64,000 nucleotides of DNA, from assembly GCA_011032825.1 (NCBI GenBank), contig JAADJZ010000003.1, forward strand, positions 124,001 to 188,000. The letters are read 5' to 3'. The position numbers and the translations under genes were made by a program. The notes beneath the pieces were generated by a model. The model ran no database searches. It was not told where the DNA came from and was given only the letters and a program-made list of their open reading frames with translations. Positions 12,201-23,219 of the stretch are shown here, in pieces (positions within the stretch are counted from its first letter, which is position 1; each line of letters begins with the position of its first letter). Source of the stretch: Massariosphaeria phaeospora. Its lineage: Eukaryota > Ascomycota > Dothideomycetes > Pleosporales.

Positions 12201-13202
12201 CCTCCCGCGGAAAATACACCGGTAGATGTTCGCAACCCAATCCTGGTTCATTCTCCAGAACGGTCCCGATCCTCGGTATAAACATCCACTGTAATATTTC
12301 TGTTTCGAGATCTCTATTTGCGTTGGTCACTCGAACCCGCGAATATGTACGACTGGCGAGGGTATTAGCACAAGTTTCTCGTCTTCGAGGCGCTACGCCG
12401 AGCGCTGTTCAGTGCGGAGCCTAGACAGAAACATTGTAGCGATAGCAACGGAAGGCTGCGATGTCATGATGTCAACGCGAGACATGTTATCAGCAGGCCA
12501 TTTCGTCCTCTGTATCGATTCCACGAAAACTCGTCAAGGACCGCCACGCCATCGAATCGAATCGCACCATACCGCCGCGGAACCCCCTACTATAAAGAGC
12601 ACTGATATGCCTACCGTATGATCTGATCTGGTAACTACCAAACCTACGTAACGCCAAGCGGGTGTAGCAGAAGTAGGTGTGCCACCAGGCCGAACGTGCA
12701 TAGCCGCGCAAGGAACACGGCGAAATCTGGCCGATGCACACATCTACAACATACCTAGTAGCTTCTACAGTATGCACTTCGTTCGACACCCCACTGGATC
12801 TCTTCCCTCGGCCTTAGACCCACCTGGATGATACATGGTTCCTTCAAAGTCTACAAGTACATCCATCCATCAGCAACTCCGACAACCCTCACTCCTCACC
12901 ACCAGGTCCTCCCGAATCCGTACCAATCAATCGACCAATCAAACATTCTAACCATCCCACACTCTCCTCTCCTCTAGCGGGCCATGCAACTCTCCATGCC
13001 CTCCACATTCACATCCACATTCATTCCCAACCTCAAACTCAATTTCAACTTCAAACACAAGCCTGACTAACTCCCCACCCCTTAGAAAACCCGCCACCTC
13101 TTCGACACCGCGCTATCGGGCGCCGACGTGCAGCGCAACGAGCGAGGCGAGATAGAGGTAAATGGGACGACGGTGCTGGTGTGGACGAGTAAGATTCCGT
13201 AG
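9281..13202 (+). CDS. SAM-dependent methyltransferase (type 11) with very long introns
   Basis: Four exons: 9281-9631, 10146-10242, 10685-10995 and 13086-13202, giving 291 residues. All junctions are GT-AG and phases agree. Motif I is SIVDLAAGTGKL (about residues 48-59), the SAM-binding glycine loop, preceded by AAAYDEHRPSYPPDAV, which is usual for this fungal family. Exon 2 gives AFHWFANEASLKEIHRVL and GVLGLIWNAED. Exon 3 begins DYNTPRSHPVTSAW across the splice, and exon 4 ends EVNGTTVLVWTSKIP. These are characteristic blocks of fungal class I methyltransferases related to yeast Crg1 and Tmt1; the substrate cannot be read from the sequence. Introns are 514, 442 and 2090 nt, exceptional for a Pezizomycotina gene. 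The last intron ends CTGACTAAC...CTTAG, a good branch site and acceptor. No stop or frame break is seen, so the gene appears intact. Confidence 0.88.
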
Positions 13203-13785
13203 ATGTTGGGGAGGGGGAAGGAGAGAGGGATGGGGGGATGGGAAGGGGAAGAGAGGGGGGGTGGGATACGGGGGATAGAGATGGGGAGATAGGGGGGAGA
13301 GAGGAAGTTGGCAGTTGGCGTTCGTGTCTATGCCCTAAATGAACAACACTAATCCCCTTCCTTACTTATTGTATCTCCTGGCCTCTAACCCCTGCCCTGT
13401 GATGTAGAACCCTTAACTGTTGCTTGACGCTATTACTATTAACTATTACGCTGCACCTACCCCGTCTCGCAAGCCTATACGGTAATACACAGAAATGTGT
13501 AGTGTATACTAGCTTGGGGTTATCACGCTCTAAACCACACTATGAGGCCCATGCTGCCGGCCTACCTGATGTTGAAAAGCATAGAGTTAGTGCCCGCAGA
13601 CGATGTGTGAAATTCTCCTTTTCTAGAATCCGGACTGCCTCTTGCTAGATAAGTGTCCAACTAATTGAAACTGGAGAGCCAGGTGGTCACTAGATTAGAT
13701 ACTCCGAGCCCCAGTCCGTGCAAGTAGCCAGCCAATCTGTGACCGAACTACGAACGTGCCTCAGCAAAGCCCATGCATCACTCCC
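13203..13785. other. Intergenic between convergent genes
   Basis: This holds the 3' flanks of the methyltransferase (+) and the M16 protease (-). It starts with a purine-rich GGGAGAG/GGGGATG stretch (about 13205-13310). I see no gene. Confidence 0.6.
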
Positions 13786-16700
13786 TCACTCCTCCTCACT
13801 CTCCTCCTCGCTCTCACTCCCGTCCTCCAGATCCGCCTCATCAATCTCCTCCTCCTCGCCCTGCAGCCCATAGTCGTCCTGAAAGTCCGCAAGCTGCTTC
13901 ATCTGGACCGTAAAACCCGCGTCCTCGAACCCCTTACGCAAGCCCTCAGTCATGACGCCCCCACACGTAACGACCAGATCCGCCGTCAGCGGCTCAAACA
14001 ACGCAGCCACAACGTCCCTGAGCACGCTCCGCATATCCGCCTCAGACACCTTGCGCACCTCGCGCAGCACCCAGTCGCTATAATCCCTATCCACGCCGCG
14101 GACCACAAGATCGACAAACGAGCCGCGCGCCGCATCCACAATCGTCGCCTTGTCGTCGACGAACTCGCGCACAAGGCTCGAGATAGCGCCTTCGAGCGCG
14201 GCCTTCTCGAACGCGCGCGTGCCGTCGCCGAACTCGCGCACCACTTGCTGCGCGATCTTGTACGCCGAGAAGGCGTTGGGCGACTTGTAGATGCGGAACT
14301 TGATCAGCCCGGTTTCGACGTCGCGCAGGAAGCCCGTGCCGTAGGCGAGGCCGGTGCCGCGGATCGTGCTCCACATGGGGCCTTCGACGGCGTCGAGGTA
14401 GGCGAGCGCGACCATGAGGGCGGGGAGTTGCGGCGACGTGTAGGAGTCGGGGCCCGAGGCGGTGAGGACGGCGAACGAGGAGTCGATGGGCATGGGGATG
14501 AGGTATGCGGCGCCGCCTGGCGAGCGGCCGATGTCTGAGAGCACGGCTTTGCGGGAGTCGATGGGGGAGATGGATGGGGTGGAGCCCGCGGGGAAGGCGG
14601 CGGTGAGGTGCTCGAATGTTTTGACGGGGTTGGGGAGCGAGTTGAAGTCGGCGATGGCGAGGACGCGCAGGTTGGAGAAGGTGAGCAGATGCTTTCGCAG
14701 GGCCTCGAGTTTGTCAATGACTTGTTGCGGTTCCGTTTTGAGCAGCTTGAGGATGCGTTTGAGGTAGGAGCCTTTGACGAGCGTGTTGGTCGCGCGCACC
14801 GACGAGGCGGCGTCGTAGTGTATCATGCGGTCTACTGCGAAGGCCATGCTGTGCCCGTCTCGTTTCTCATCGGGAACGTCAGCGAGCATCTTCGTTACGG
14901 CCGCGATAAGTCGTTTGGTGTCGAATATCGAGTCCACGAGTAGTGTCGCGAGCCACTTGACCACTGTCTCGAACCGCTCGGCTTCGGCCACGAAGTGGAC
15001 GTACACCATCTCAGAGTTTCCAATTTCCGTGCCGCGGTCGAGTGTGAACTCGATGGTATCCTTTTCCAGATCGGTAATGACTTGCTCGAACTCGACGCGC
15101 TTCCCATCTTTCATAATAGGCGTGGCGAAGAAATTGGTCAAGTAGATGCCTAGGAGAGGCTTCAACTCTGTTGGCACTCCGGCGGTTCCTAGGGCAAGTC
15201 CGAAGTGCACAAACGAGGTTTTGATGTGCTCAAAGTGAATAAAGAGTGGAAGGCCATTCTCGTTCTTGTCGATAATCTTCTGGATAGCGGTATCGTCAGT
15301 GCCCAGCTTCTTTGCTAGACCAGAGCGCGCAGGGATGGTCTCGAAGAAGTGGATCGACTCAGTGCCTGGAACCTTCAAGTTCTCGATGATGTGCTCTGGG
15401 ATCGGCTTGTCGTTCTCGGCTTTTGCTTCTTCGAGCTTCTGTGCCAGCCTCTTAAGTCCCTCCTCGCCGAGCTTCTCCTGTTGGGCCTTCACCCGAGCGA
15501 CTTCGTCTGCTTTGATTTTCTCGGACAGTGCAATTGACGGTTTTCCGAGGATGGAGACGTGATGCGCGTCGGCTATCCACTTCACGAGAAACGATCGCCA
15601 GTCTTGTTCGCTCCAGTTCTCCAGCTCATCAAAGACCTTTAAGGAGCCCAGCGCTGCTTTGAGATCGGAACCGTTGCGGCTGCCGAAGAGGTGATCCTTG
15701 ATTATTGGATCCTTGTACTCGTCGTTGCCGACCTCAGAGGTGAATCGGACCTGGCGCTTGAAGCGGCGCAGACAATCCTGGAGGTAGCCCATGTCGAGAG
15801 GCCGGGAGGAATGATCTTTTAGCACTTCAATGAACCGCTGTTCCACATCGGCAAGCTTTGTTGTGGCAACGGAGGTCAACGTGAACCAAATCACCATGTC
15901 ATAGTGGTTCTTGACCCAATAAGAGACCGAACTTGCCAGGTGTTCCTGTTCGACAAGCGTGTTCACGAGGACGGACACAGATGAGCCGGCGAGATACATC
16001 AGAATCGTGGTGAGCGCGGTTTCAAGCGTGTCGTCGTTGGACTCGGGACCGAGGAAAGCGACCTGAATCTCGCCTGTGGATTCGTCTTCTTCAGGAAATT
16101 CTACAATGTCGACCACAGATTTGCTGAGCGGAGGCGTGCGCTTCGATTCCACCCACGGACGCTTGAAGGGGGCATTGTATGCGGGCACTTGGTCGACGAT
16201 ATCATCCTCGAACTTGTCCAGGATCGCCAGCAGGTTGTCGTGCTCTACCTCGCCGATAAGTACTAAGCGCAGATTCTTCGGTTGGTACATGTCCCTGTGG
16301 AACTGGCGAATGCGCTCTGGTGTCAAGACTCGAAGCGCCTCCATCAGGCCGCCAGTTTCGTAGCGGAAGCCGTCACCTTCGGGGTAGAGGCGACGCCGCA
16401 TCTGGAGGTCCATAAGGTCCCCTTGAAGGTTTTGGCGACCCTGCATCTCAGAATAAACGACGCTAGGGAGACGTTAGCAGCAGAAAGGGGACGAGAGTGA
16501 TTGTGTTTACCCAGCATCTTCTCCTTTGCCGTCGATGTGATGAACTTCGGTATAGCATCCGGCGTCCGTGAGTGTGGGAACAATGAGGTGGTCAAGGTAG
16601 ATCGGTACTATTGCGGGGTCAGTAGTGTACATGGACCACAGCCTGCGCAAGCATACATAGTTGCGAGAAACCTTCCCATCCTGCGGTCGACAGGGTGTAG

Positions 16701-17156
16701 ACTGTCTCCTCGATGTCGGTCCATGCGTTGGTGTCTGAGTAGGCGCGTGTTGCTATCTTGTCTAGGACGCCCTTGTAGGGGTATTTGCGAGAGCCCTAAT
16801 GAGCGTTAGATTTTGCCAGTAGCGTAGATGAAGATTTGCGCACCATAAAGCAGAGATGTTCGAGAGTATGAGCTGTGTACAATTAGCGCCCCACTCTGCA
16901 AAATCCATGGGGAACTTACGCGATCCCGAGTCATCATGGATCTCTGTAGCTAAAGCAAAATACCCGTAGATCTGGATAAGAGTTAGGCGATTCGTTGCTT
17001 GTGTCCAGTGAGACGTACCTTGGGGCCTTTCCTGTCGACCACGACCACTCGCATTCCCGTCCGCTGAGACTCATATTGGGTGAAGTTTGCATCCGTATAG
17101 TCTGCCGTGAAACTCTGGATCGTTTCGAAGTGCGAATGCATTTGGTTGGAAGTCAT
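13786..17156 (-). CDS. M16-family zinc metalloprotease of the Sdd3 (YOL098C) type
   Basis: Six minus-strand exons: 17019-17156, 16920-16971, 16844-16872, 16657-16795, 16511-16607 and 13786-16462. Phases agree and the product is 1043 residues, the usual length for the family (yeast Sdd3, S. pombe SPAC3H1.02c). It starts MTSNQMHSHF and continues FTQYESQRTGMRVVVVDRKG. The inverted zinc motif HTLEH falls at residues 65-69, inside PHTLEHLCFMGSRKYPYKG. M16 proteases use the two His as zinc ligands and the Glu as catalytic base, so the enzyme should be active. KYPYKGVLDKIATRAYSDTN, the VYSEMQGRQNL block and FPEGDGFRYETGGLMEALR-type sequence (here YPEGDGFRYETGG) follow, then the long M16C-like C-terminal half and an acidic tail (EEEEIDEADLEDGSESEEE). 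No clear targeting signal precedes this start, but the frame stays open upstream (see findings). Cellular substrates are unknown. Confidence 0.93.
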
Positions 17157-17937
17157 GCTGTTACCGTAGAGGAATTCAGTGGTGTCGTCGTAGATATGTT
17201 GCCAAAGGTTGCCCTCCCACGGCCAGTTACGCCAGTATTCTTCGTTGAAGTCAGCCACTGGCCGGTACTTATTGTTCTGCCACCGGTTCTCGAGGTAGTT
17301 GGCATGCCAAGCTACGAGGAGAAGACCAATCATGCAAATAAAGTTGTCATCATTCCACCAAGGCATGATGAAGACGATGATAGAAAAGGCAGAAATTAAC
17401 GAAGATTGGGATAAGGTTGCAAGGGGGAAAAGAGCTGAAGCTTAAGATTTGGTAGAAAAGTTGCAGATAACCATGGTAAGAGAGTTTGAAGAGCGAGAAA
17501 CCGTCACTTACCAGAGTGGGCCTGTAGCAGTGAAGGCGAGAAGGCCTATGAGGCAGACGCGTAGCAATGGCCTATGTTGTGAGGAAAGTGCGACTGTCCA
17601 AAGTCAGTTCATACGCAGGAGCGCCTATAATAGGGGCGCCAACCTCTACGCCTACTAGCAGAGAGATGCTGCAGTGAACTACTAGCTTATGAATTTTGCG
17701 ACGTCGAGGACGATGTCTCGGGCCATGTCTCACCGCGGGGCAGCCGTTGCAGCGACAGCGGAGGTGTCTGAATTGCACTCGTAGGGCTGAACTGGGCGCA
17801 CTGGCCACATTGCAAGGGTCAAGGGTGCCGCATCGTCATCCGTGCCATGATTTGGTCCCAGAGACTCTCCGCAGCCACCTCTGCAAACACTCTCATTGCT
17901 CTCGTCAGGACATGAGCAGTACCCCTTACTACCTCCA
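17157..17937. promoter_or_regulatory. Divergent promoter region of the M16 protease and DSL1 genes, with coding-like minus-strand segments
   Basis: About 780 bp separate the chosen ATGs of two divergent genes. The minus strand is not plain promoter: 17157-17366 is an in-frame, coding-like extension of the protease, and 17512-17571 is a 60-nt segment bounded by a good acceptor (ACATAG) and donor (GTAAGT). They may be 5' exons of the protease or a separate small gene. Confidence 0.5.
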
Positions 17938-20611
17938 ATGCCGCCGCAAGTGTCCGACCAAGACCTGGGAGACGCCTTTCTCCAGTCCGTCCAACACGGA
18001 TCTTTCCCGCAGTCTGAACATGTGGTATCCGCACCCGTCCCCTCGACAGCGCTGCCCCATTTGCTAGACGTCGTGCGCAAGGCGCGAGATGACACTACCG
18101 TGCGTTGGCCCCAGGACTCGCGATGCGTCAAACTAATCAAGTCCAAAGAACGAAATACGACAAGTCTCCCGCGAAGCCGCTTCCGACGTCGATGGCTGGA
18201 TTTTCCAAGCCCGCAAACTCCAGGACGACATCAAACGCTCCCAAGACACTGCCAAAGCGATTGTGCAGGAAGCAGAGTCGGGCAAGGAAAACACGACCCG
18301 CGTGCAGAATGCGGCGACTCAGCTCAGCTTCATGTACTCGGAGATTGCCTACAACGAAAGCCTGGTGCAGGTCATAGAACAATTGCGGGATATCTCGACC
18401 CTCCTAGAGTCGGTGCAGGATGCTGCTGTACATGGGCATATCCTGCATGCTCTGGACAGGCTGGAAGACACTAATGCAGCTTTCCACCGCCTCGGCCCTT
18501 TCGAGAGTACCAGGATCGTTGGGGTGTTGAAATCCCGCGCGGATCAGTTACGCTCGGCCATTATTGAGAACATAACAGAGTCATGGAATGCGCTGATTCT
18601 GGTCGAACCCGCTGAGCGCAAAGTTACCATGAAAGAAGCCATCGAGAGTACGCATACCCGCATTCTGAACCCGTGGCCACAAACTGACCAGCCTCTAGGA
18701 GAATCTCCTGTGCACATCGAGAGCGTCGTCGAAGCTCTGAATAAGCTGAACCTTCTCGACAAGTTCCTCTCTCGATTGAGCCGCGATGTTGACGCCGTGA
18801 TTGTCGGCCCCCGTCTTACCTTTGATCACGATCAGATAGTCTTTGCGCTCGAGATCGGCGGCGATTCAATCCAAATAATGGGCCGCATAACCGACATGAG
18901 CGTGAAGGCGAGTTTAGAAGACATTCATGTGATAGCAGAATACCTGAGCACACGCCTGCCACCCTCGATCGCGGTTCCGCTTTCAGAGAAGCTAGTCCCG
19001 AGCATTACGGCACGGCTCATCACGAACTGGCTTCTACCTGCCATACCTCTCTCTACAGATGGGGTGCACGACTTTCAAGAGAATCTTTCACTCGTGCTCG
19101 GGCTAGCCGAATACTTCGACGAGCTGGATTGGTCCGGGCAGAAGCGTCTGCAGGACTGGGTTGATAAGTCTGCGGAGATCTGGCTGGCAAAGCGCAAAGA
19201 GGCCGCAATAGCGAGGGTGCAGCGTCTACTCCCAAGGCGCGTTTGTGAAAAGACCTCTGTTGAGAGAGTCGAGACGCAGATGATATCCAAAGGAGATGCT
19301 ATGCTCGCCGGTGAAGGCAATAAAGAAGACCAGGACGAGGATTGGGGAGCCGATTGGGGCGACGACGAAAAACACCCAGCAGAAGAGCATGAGGCTTCTT
19401 ATACCCAGGCCGCAGAAGAAGAGGACATGAGCGCTTGGGGCATGGATGACGATGAGGACACTCAAGGGGACACAACTCAGAACACAAAACCCGACAATGA
19501 TAAAGAGCTCGATGAGGTAGATCCAGACGCTTGGGGATGGGGGGATGATGAAGAGGCTAAGCCAACAGCACCGACCGAACCTGCGCAGAAGCCAGTGGCG
19601 CCGACCAAGGCTAACGGCAACGCCAACGCACCGCATAAATCTGCCCAAGAGAAAGCGGTAACATTGAGGGAGACCTATACTGTAACGGCCATACCTGACT
19701 CCCTAATGGAGATTATTGTACAGGTTGTTAAGGACGTTGCCACGCTCAACTCCCCAGAGCTCGTTGGCTCGGTCATCGCGCCCGCTAGCGGTGGGCTATA
19801 TGCGATACCAAGTCTTCTATTAGCGATGTACCGAGCCACCGCAGCCATGCACTATTCGAAAGATGTGGCAGGAAACATGCTTATTTACAACGACTGCACC
19901 AGACTATCCGACAGGCTGCGGAGCTTCATTGTGGAACAGGCAGGCAAGGACAAAACCTCGAACCTACCCCAGCACCTGCGCCCATCTGTGAGGCTAAGGC
20001 TGGACAACGATATCAAGTCAGTTGAGGGCTTTGCGAAACGCGCCTATGGCCGAGAGATGGAAAACCAGCGCACGATCATACGCGATCTTCTTGATGGTGC
20101 GCAGGGGTTCCAGAGCTGCACGATCGCCCCTTTCGCCACGGAATGCGACAACGCCGTTGCAATGACCATCGATCGGATCGAAGAAGTCAAGCGACAATGG
20201 CAAAAGGTTCTTTCTCACTCCGTTCTGCTGCAGTCTCTCGGGTCCCTCGTGTCCACCGCACTCACCAAGTTCATCACCGAGGTCGAGGACATGCCCGACA
20301 TCGCCGAGGAAGAGTCCAAGAAGCTACACGGATACGGCATCTCGCTGTCCTCGATCTCAACGCTGTTCCAGACCGACGACGCCGCGGGAGACGCGCGCGA
20401 CATGACGGGCATCTACACACCCAACTGGTTCAAGTTCCAGTACCTCAGCGAGATTCTGGACTCGAGCCTCGCGGATATCAGGTACATGTGGACGGACAGC
20501 GAGCTCAAGCTGGAGATGGAGGCGGACGAGGTGATTGATCTTATCAATGCGCTGTTTGCGGAGAGCGAGCATAGGAAGAAGGCTATTGCGGCGATTCGAA
20601 GGGCGGCTTAA
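17938..20611 (+). CDS. DSL1: Dsl1/ZW10-type vesicle-tethering complex subunit
   Basis: Two exons, 17938-18099 and 18149-20611, with a 49-nt intron (GTGCGT...CCAAAG, branch AACTAATC), give 874 residues. The N-terminus, SDQDLGDAFLQSVQHGSFPQ then STALPHLLDVVRKARDD, matches the fungal ZW10/Dsl1 N-terminal domain and is followed by a coiled coil. Around residues 440-530 is an acidic, tryptophan-bearing linker with DEDWGADWGDDEK, DMSAWGMDDDED and DPDAWGWGDDEE. In yeast Dsl1 the acidic Trp-containing central loop binds coatomer subunits of COPI vesicles. The C-terminal half (FLQTDD-like linker, YTPNWFKFQYLSEILDSSLA) resembles the Dsl1 C-terminal helical domain. The role is tethering of Golgi-derived COPI vesicles at the ER. 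The family name is well supported; in filamentous fungi the same gene is often labelled zw10. Confidence 0.88.
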
Positions 20612-20903
20612 TATGGGATTATGATGGCATGCGTAATGACTACTTAGAGATATCCCTTGTAGATGCAGTTTGCGGCGCATAACTAGCTAGCGTACACCGT
20701 AGGCAGAACTTATATTCGATTCGGCCTTAACTTGTTGATTCGGCCTGAGTGCAGGTAGGTGGGCGCGGTGGCACGTGACGCGGAGGTTCGACCTCTGCAC
20801 GCCGACCCTCCCCGCGCTAACCAGAAATAATTATTTGGATGTACTCGAAAAGTCTCGAGCTTCTCCACCTCGACCACGGCGAACTGAACCTCTTACAAGA
20901 ATA
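20612..20903. other. Short intergenic region before YTM1
   Basis: About 290 bp between two tandem plus-strand genes. No gene or repeat is seen; it should contain the DSL1 3' end and the YTM1 promoter. Confidence 0.6.
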
Positions 20904-22403
20904 ATGACGACTACGGTATCCTCACCCCAGGACAGGGTGCAGATACGGCTGTCTACCCGGCATGCTGATATCCAGCTGGAAGACGGACCAGGGCTCTTTC
21001 TTGTCTCTCCAGGTGAGTGCCAAACGCTCCCATACACCACCCCATGACTTGTTCTTACCATTCTCTCAGAACTCGGCCGGTATGGGCTGTCGACGCTGGT
21101 CAACAACCTCCTGCGGCCCGAGCAAAAGCCTATACCATTCAACATCCTGATTAACGGCCAATTCCTCCGAAGCACTCTCCAGCAATTCCTCACGCAACAC
21201 GACCTGAGCTCGGAATCCACCCTCGACGTCGAATACACGCCAGCCCTGCTGCCACCGCTCAACGTCTCCAGCTTCGAACACGACGACTGGGTGTCTGCCG
21301 TCGATGTCCTCTCGGCAGCGTCGCCGGCTGGCGGGAGCAGCATTGCTAGTGGCCAGGAGCGCATCCTGAGCGCGAGCTACGACGGCCTCGTGCGCGTGTG
21401 GAACACGTCCGGCGACGTGCTGGCGACGTCGAGCGCGCCGAACAACGGCGGGCGCATCACGTGTCTGAAGACCGCGCGCTGGCTGTCAGACAAGAAGTTC
21501 GTGGCCGCCGGCCTGGACAGCGTAGTGCGCGTGTACAAATACGACGAGGACACGCGCTCCATCACGCCCTCCGTCGAGCTCTACAGCCACAACATGGGCG
21601 TCGAAGACGTCGCCGTGCACCGCCCCTCCAACCGCATCCTATCCGCCTCCTCCGACACCACCATCGCGCTCTTCTCCTCGTCCACAAAAGACAACCCCGC
21701 CGCGCCCGCCCCCCTCCTCCCCACCTCAACCGCCGCCTCCGCCAAGCGGCAAAAGCTGTCCAAGCCCGAGCGCTCCGTCCCCGCGCGCGGCGCCCTCGCC
21801 ACGCTCTCCGGCCACGCGTCCCCCGCCTCGGCCGTCATCTTCAAGCCCGCGGACCCCACCGTCGCATACTCCACCTCGCACGACCACACGCTCAAGACGT
21901 GGGACCTGCCGACCGCCACATGCGTCGACACGCGCACGACCGGCCACGCGCTGCTCGCCCTCGCTGCGCTGCCGCACCTGCACCTCCTCGCGGCTGGCAC
22001 CTCCGCGCGCCACATCACACTCATCGACCCGCGCGCCTCCGCCACGCAGATCTCTGTCATCACGCTGCGCGGGCATAAGAACGCCGTGGTGGCGCTCGAC
22101 GCGGATCCCGGCTCGCACTATAGGCTGCTGTCGGGGTCGCACGATGGCACGGCGCAGATTTGGGATGTGCGTAATGTGAGGCCGAGTGTGGGGATGGCGG
22201 AGGGGCAGGTTGGCGAGAGCGTGTATACGATTGCGCGGGAGAGCGTGGGTGGGGGGGCTGCTGCTGGGGGTGCTGGCGCGGCGAAGATGCATGCGCATGG
22301 TGAGGGCGTGAAGGTGCTGGGTGTGAGGTGGGATCGAGATGTGGGGATTTTGTCGGCGGGTGAGGATAGGAGGGTGCAGGTTAATAGGGCGGCGGCTTCT
22401 TAA
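20904..22403 (+). CDS. YTM1: Ytm1 (WDR12), ribosome biogenesis WD40 protein
   Basis: Two exons, 20904-21012 and 21070-22403 (57-nt intron, GTGAGT...CTCTCAG), give 480 residues. Residues about 10-90 form an NLE (Notchless-like) ubiquitin-fold domain: RVQIRLSTRHADIQLEDGPG, then LGRYGLSTLVNNLL and PFNILINGQFLRSTLQQFL. WD40 repeats follow, visible as DDWVSAVDVLSA, RILSASYDGLVRVWNTSG, ILSASSDTTIALF, YSTSHDHTLKTWDLPTATC and LLSGSHDGTAQIWDVRN. Ytm1 with Nop7 (PES1) and Erb1 (BOP1) forms the nucleolar PeBoW complex needed for 60S pre-ribosome maturation, and its NLE domain is released by the AAA ATPase Rea1. An Ala/Gly-rich loop (VGGGAAAGGAGAAKM) interrupts the last blade. Length is normal. Confidence 0.95.
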
Positions 22404-23219
22404 TCCAGCGAGAGCAAAGCAAGCAGTTCTCCGGGCTGGGTTGGGTTGCTTTTTGCTTGCTCCATCCATCCATCTCTCCATCTATGTAGAGGGGTTATTC
22501 CGTCGTCTACAGCAAGGCGTTCGTTCGTTTGTTCATGGGGTGCGATACCTAGATACATACCTCATGCTATATGCAAAATAAAATGCTTAGAAAAGTACCT
22601 GTTCAGTTCCGTTCAGTTCAATTCTGTTCTATGCTGTTCTGTTCTGTTCAATCTATCAATCCCTCTCTCCGTCGACTAACTGACTGACCAAGTAAGAGGT
22701 GGTAAGTAGGTATGCAGGTAGGTGCATGTATCATACATCTAGGTATGTGTATACTTTTCTTGTTAATAAATCAATTAATAAATCAAGAATTACAAGACTG
22801 GACTTTCTGCATGGTCATGTGTGTGAAATGGAAAAGGGGAAAGCAGGGTCTGGAGTCTGGGATGCCCAGTTCAGCGCAGTTCAGCGCAGTTCAGTTCCAG
22901 TTTGTGCAGCAATAGAAGAACAAGCACTGTTGCAGTTTGTATTTGACTACATATCTCAGAGTGTCGTGTCGCGTAGTGTTGTGTAGGAAAGTAAGTAAGG
23001 GTATCATGATTCCAGCCTCCCTCCCTCCTAGCTCAACCTAGCTAACTAATCTTTTCGTGTGACTATCTGTTTCGTGAGTTATTCCGCCTGTACGCTTTCC
23101 CAACCCAACCCAGTCCAACCCCATTATCATGACTCATGTGTACAGTACATCCATATATACCGTTCCCTCCCCCTCTCCCTCTCCCTCTCCCTCCCCCCCT
23201 TTCTCCTCCTCTCTCACCC
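22404..23219. other. Intergenic between convergent YTM1 and TRM112
   Basis: It holds two 3' UTRs. There are GTTCAGTTC/GTTCTGTTC-type repeats near 22600-22650, CAGTTCAGCG repeats near 22868-22900, and a pyrimidine tract ending near the TRM112 stop. No gene is seen. Confidence 0.6.
23163..23219. repeat. Polypyrimidine tract with CCCTCT units
   Basis: About 57 bases are almost entirely C and T on the plus strand, built from CCCTCT repeats, and abut the TRM112 stop codon. Such mirror-like homopurine/homopyrimidine tracts can form triplex DNA; here this is inference. Confidence 0.75.
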
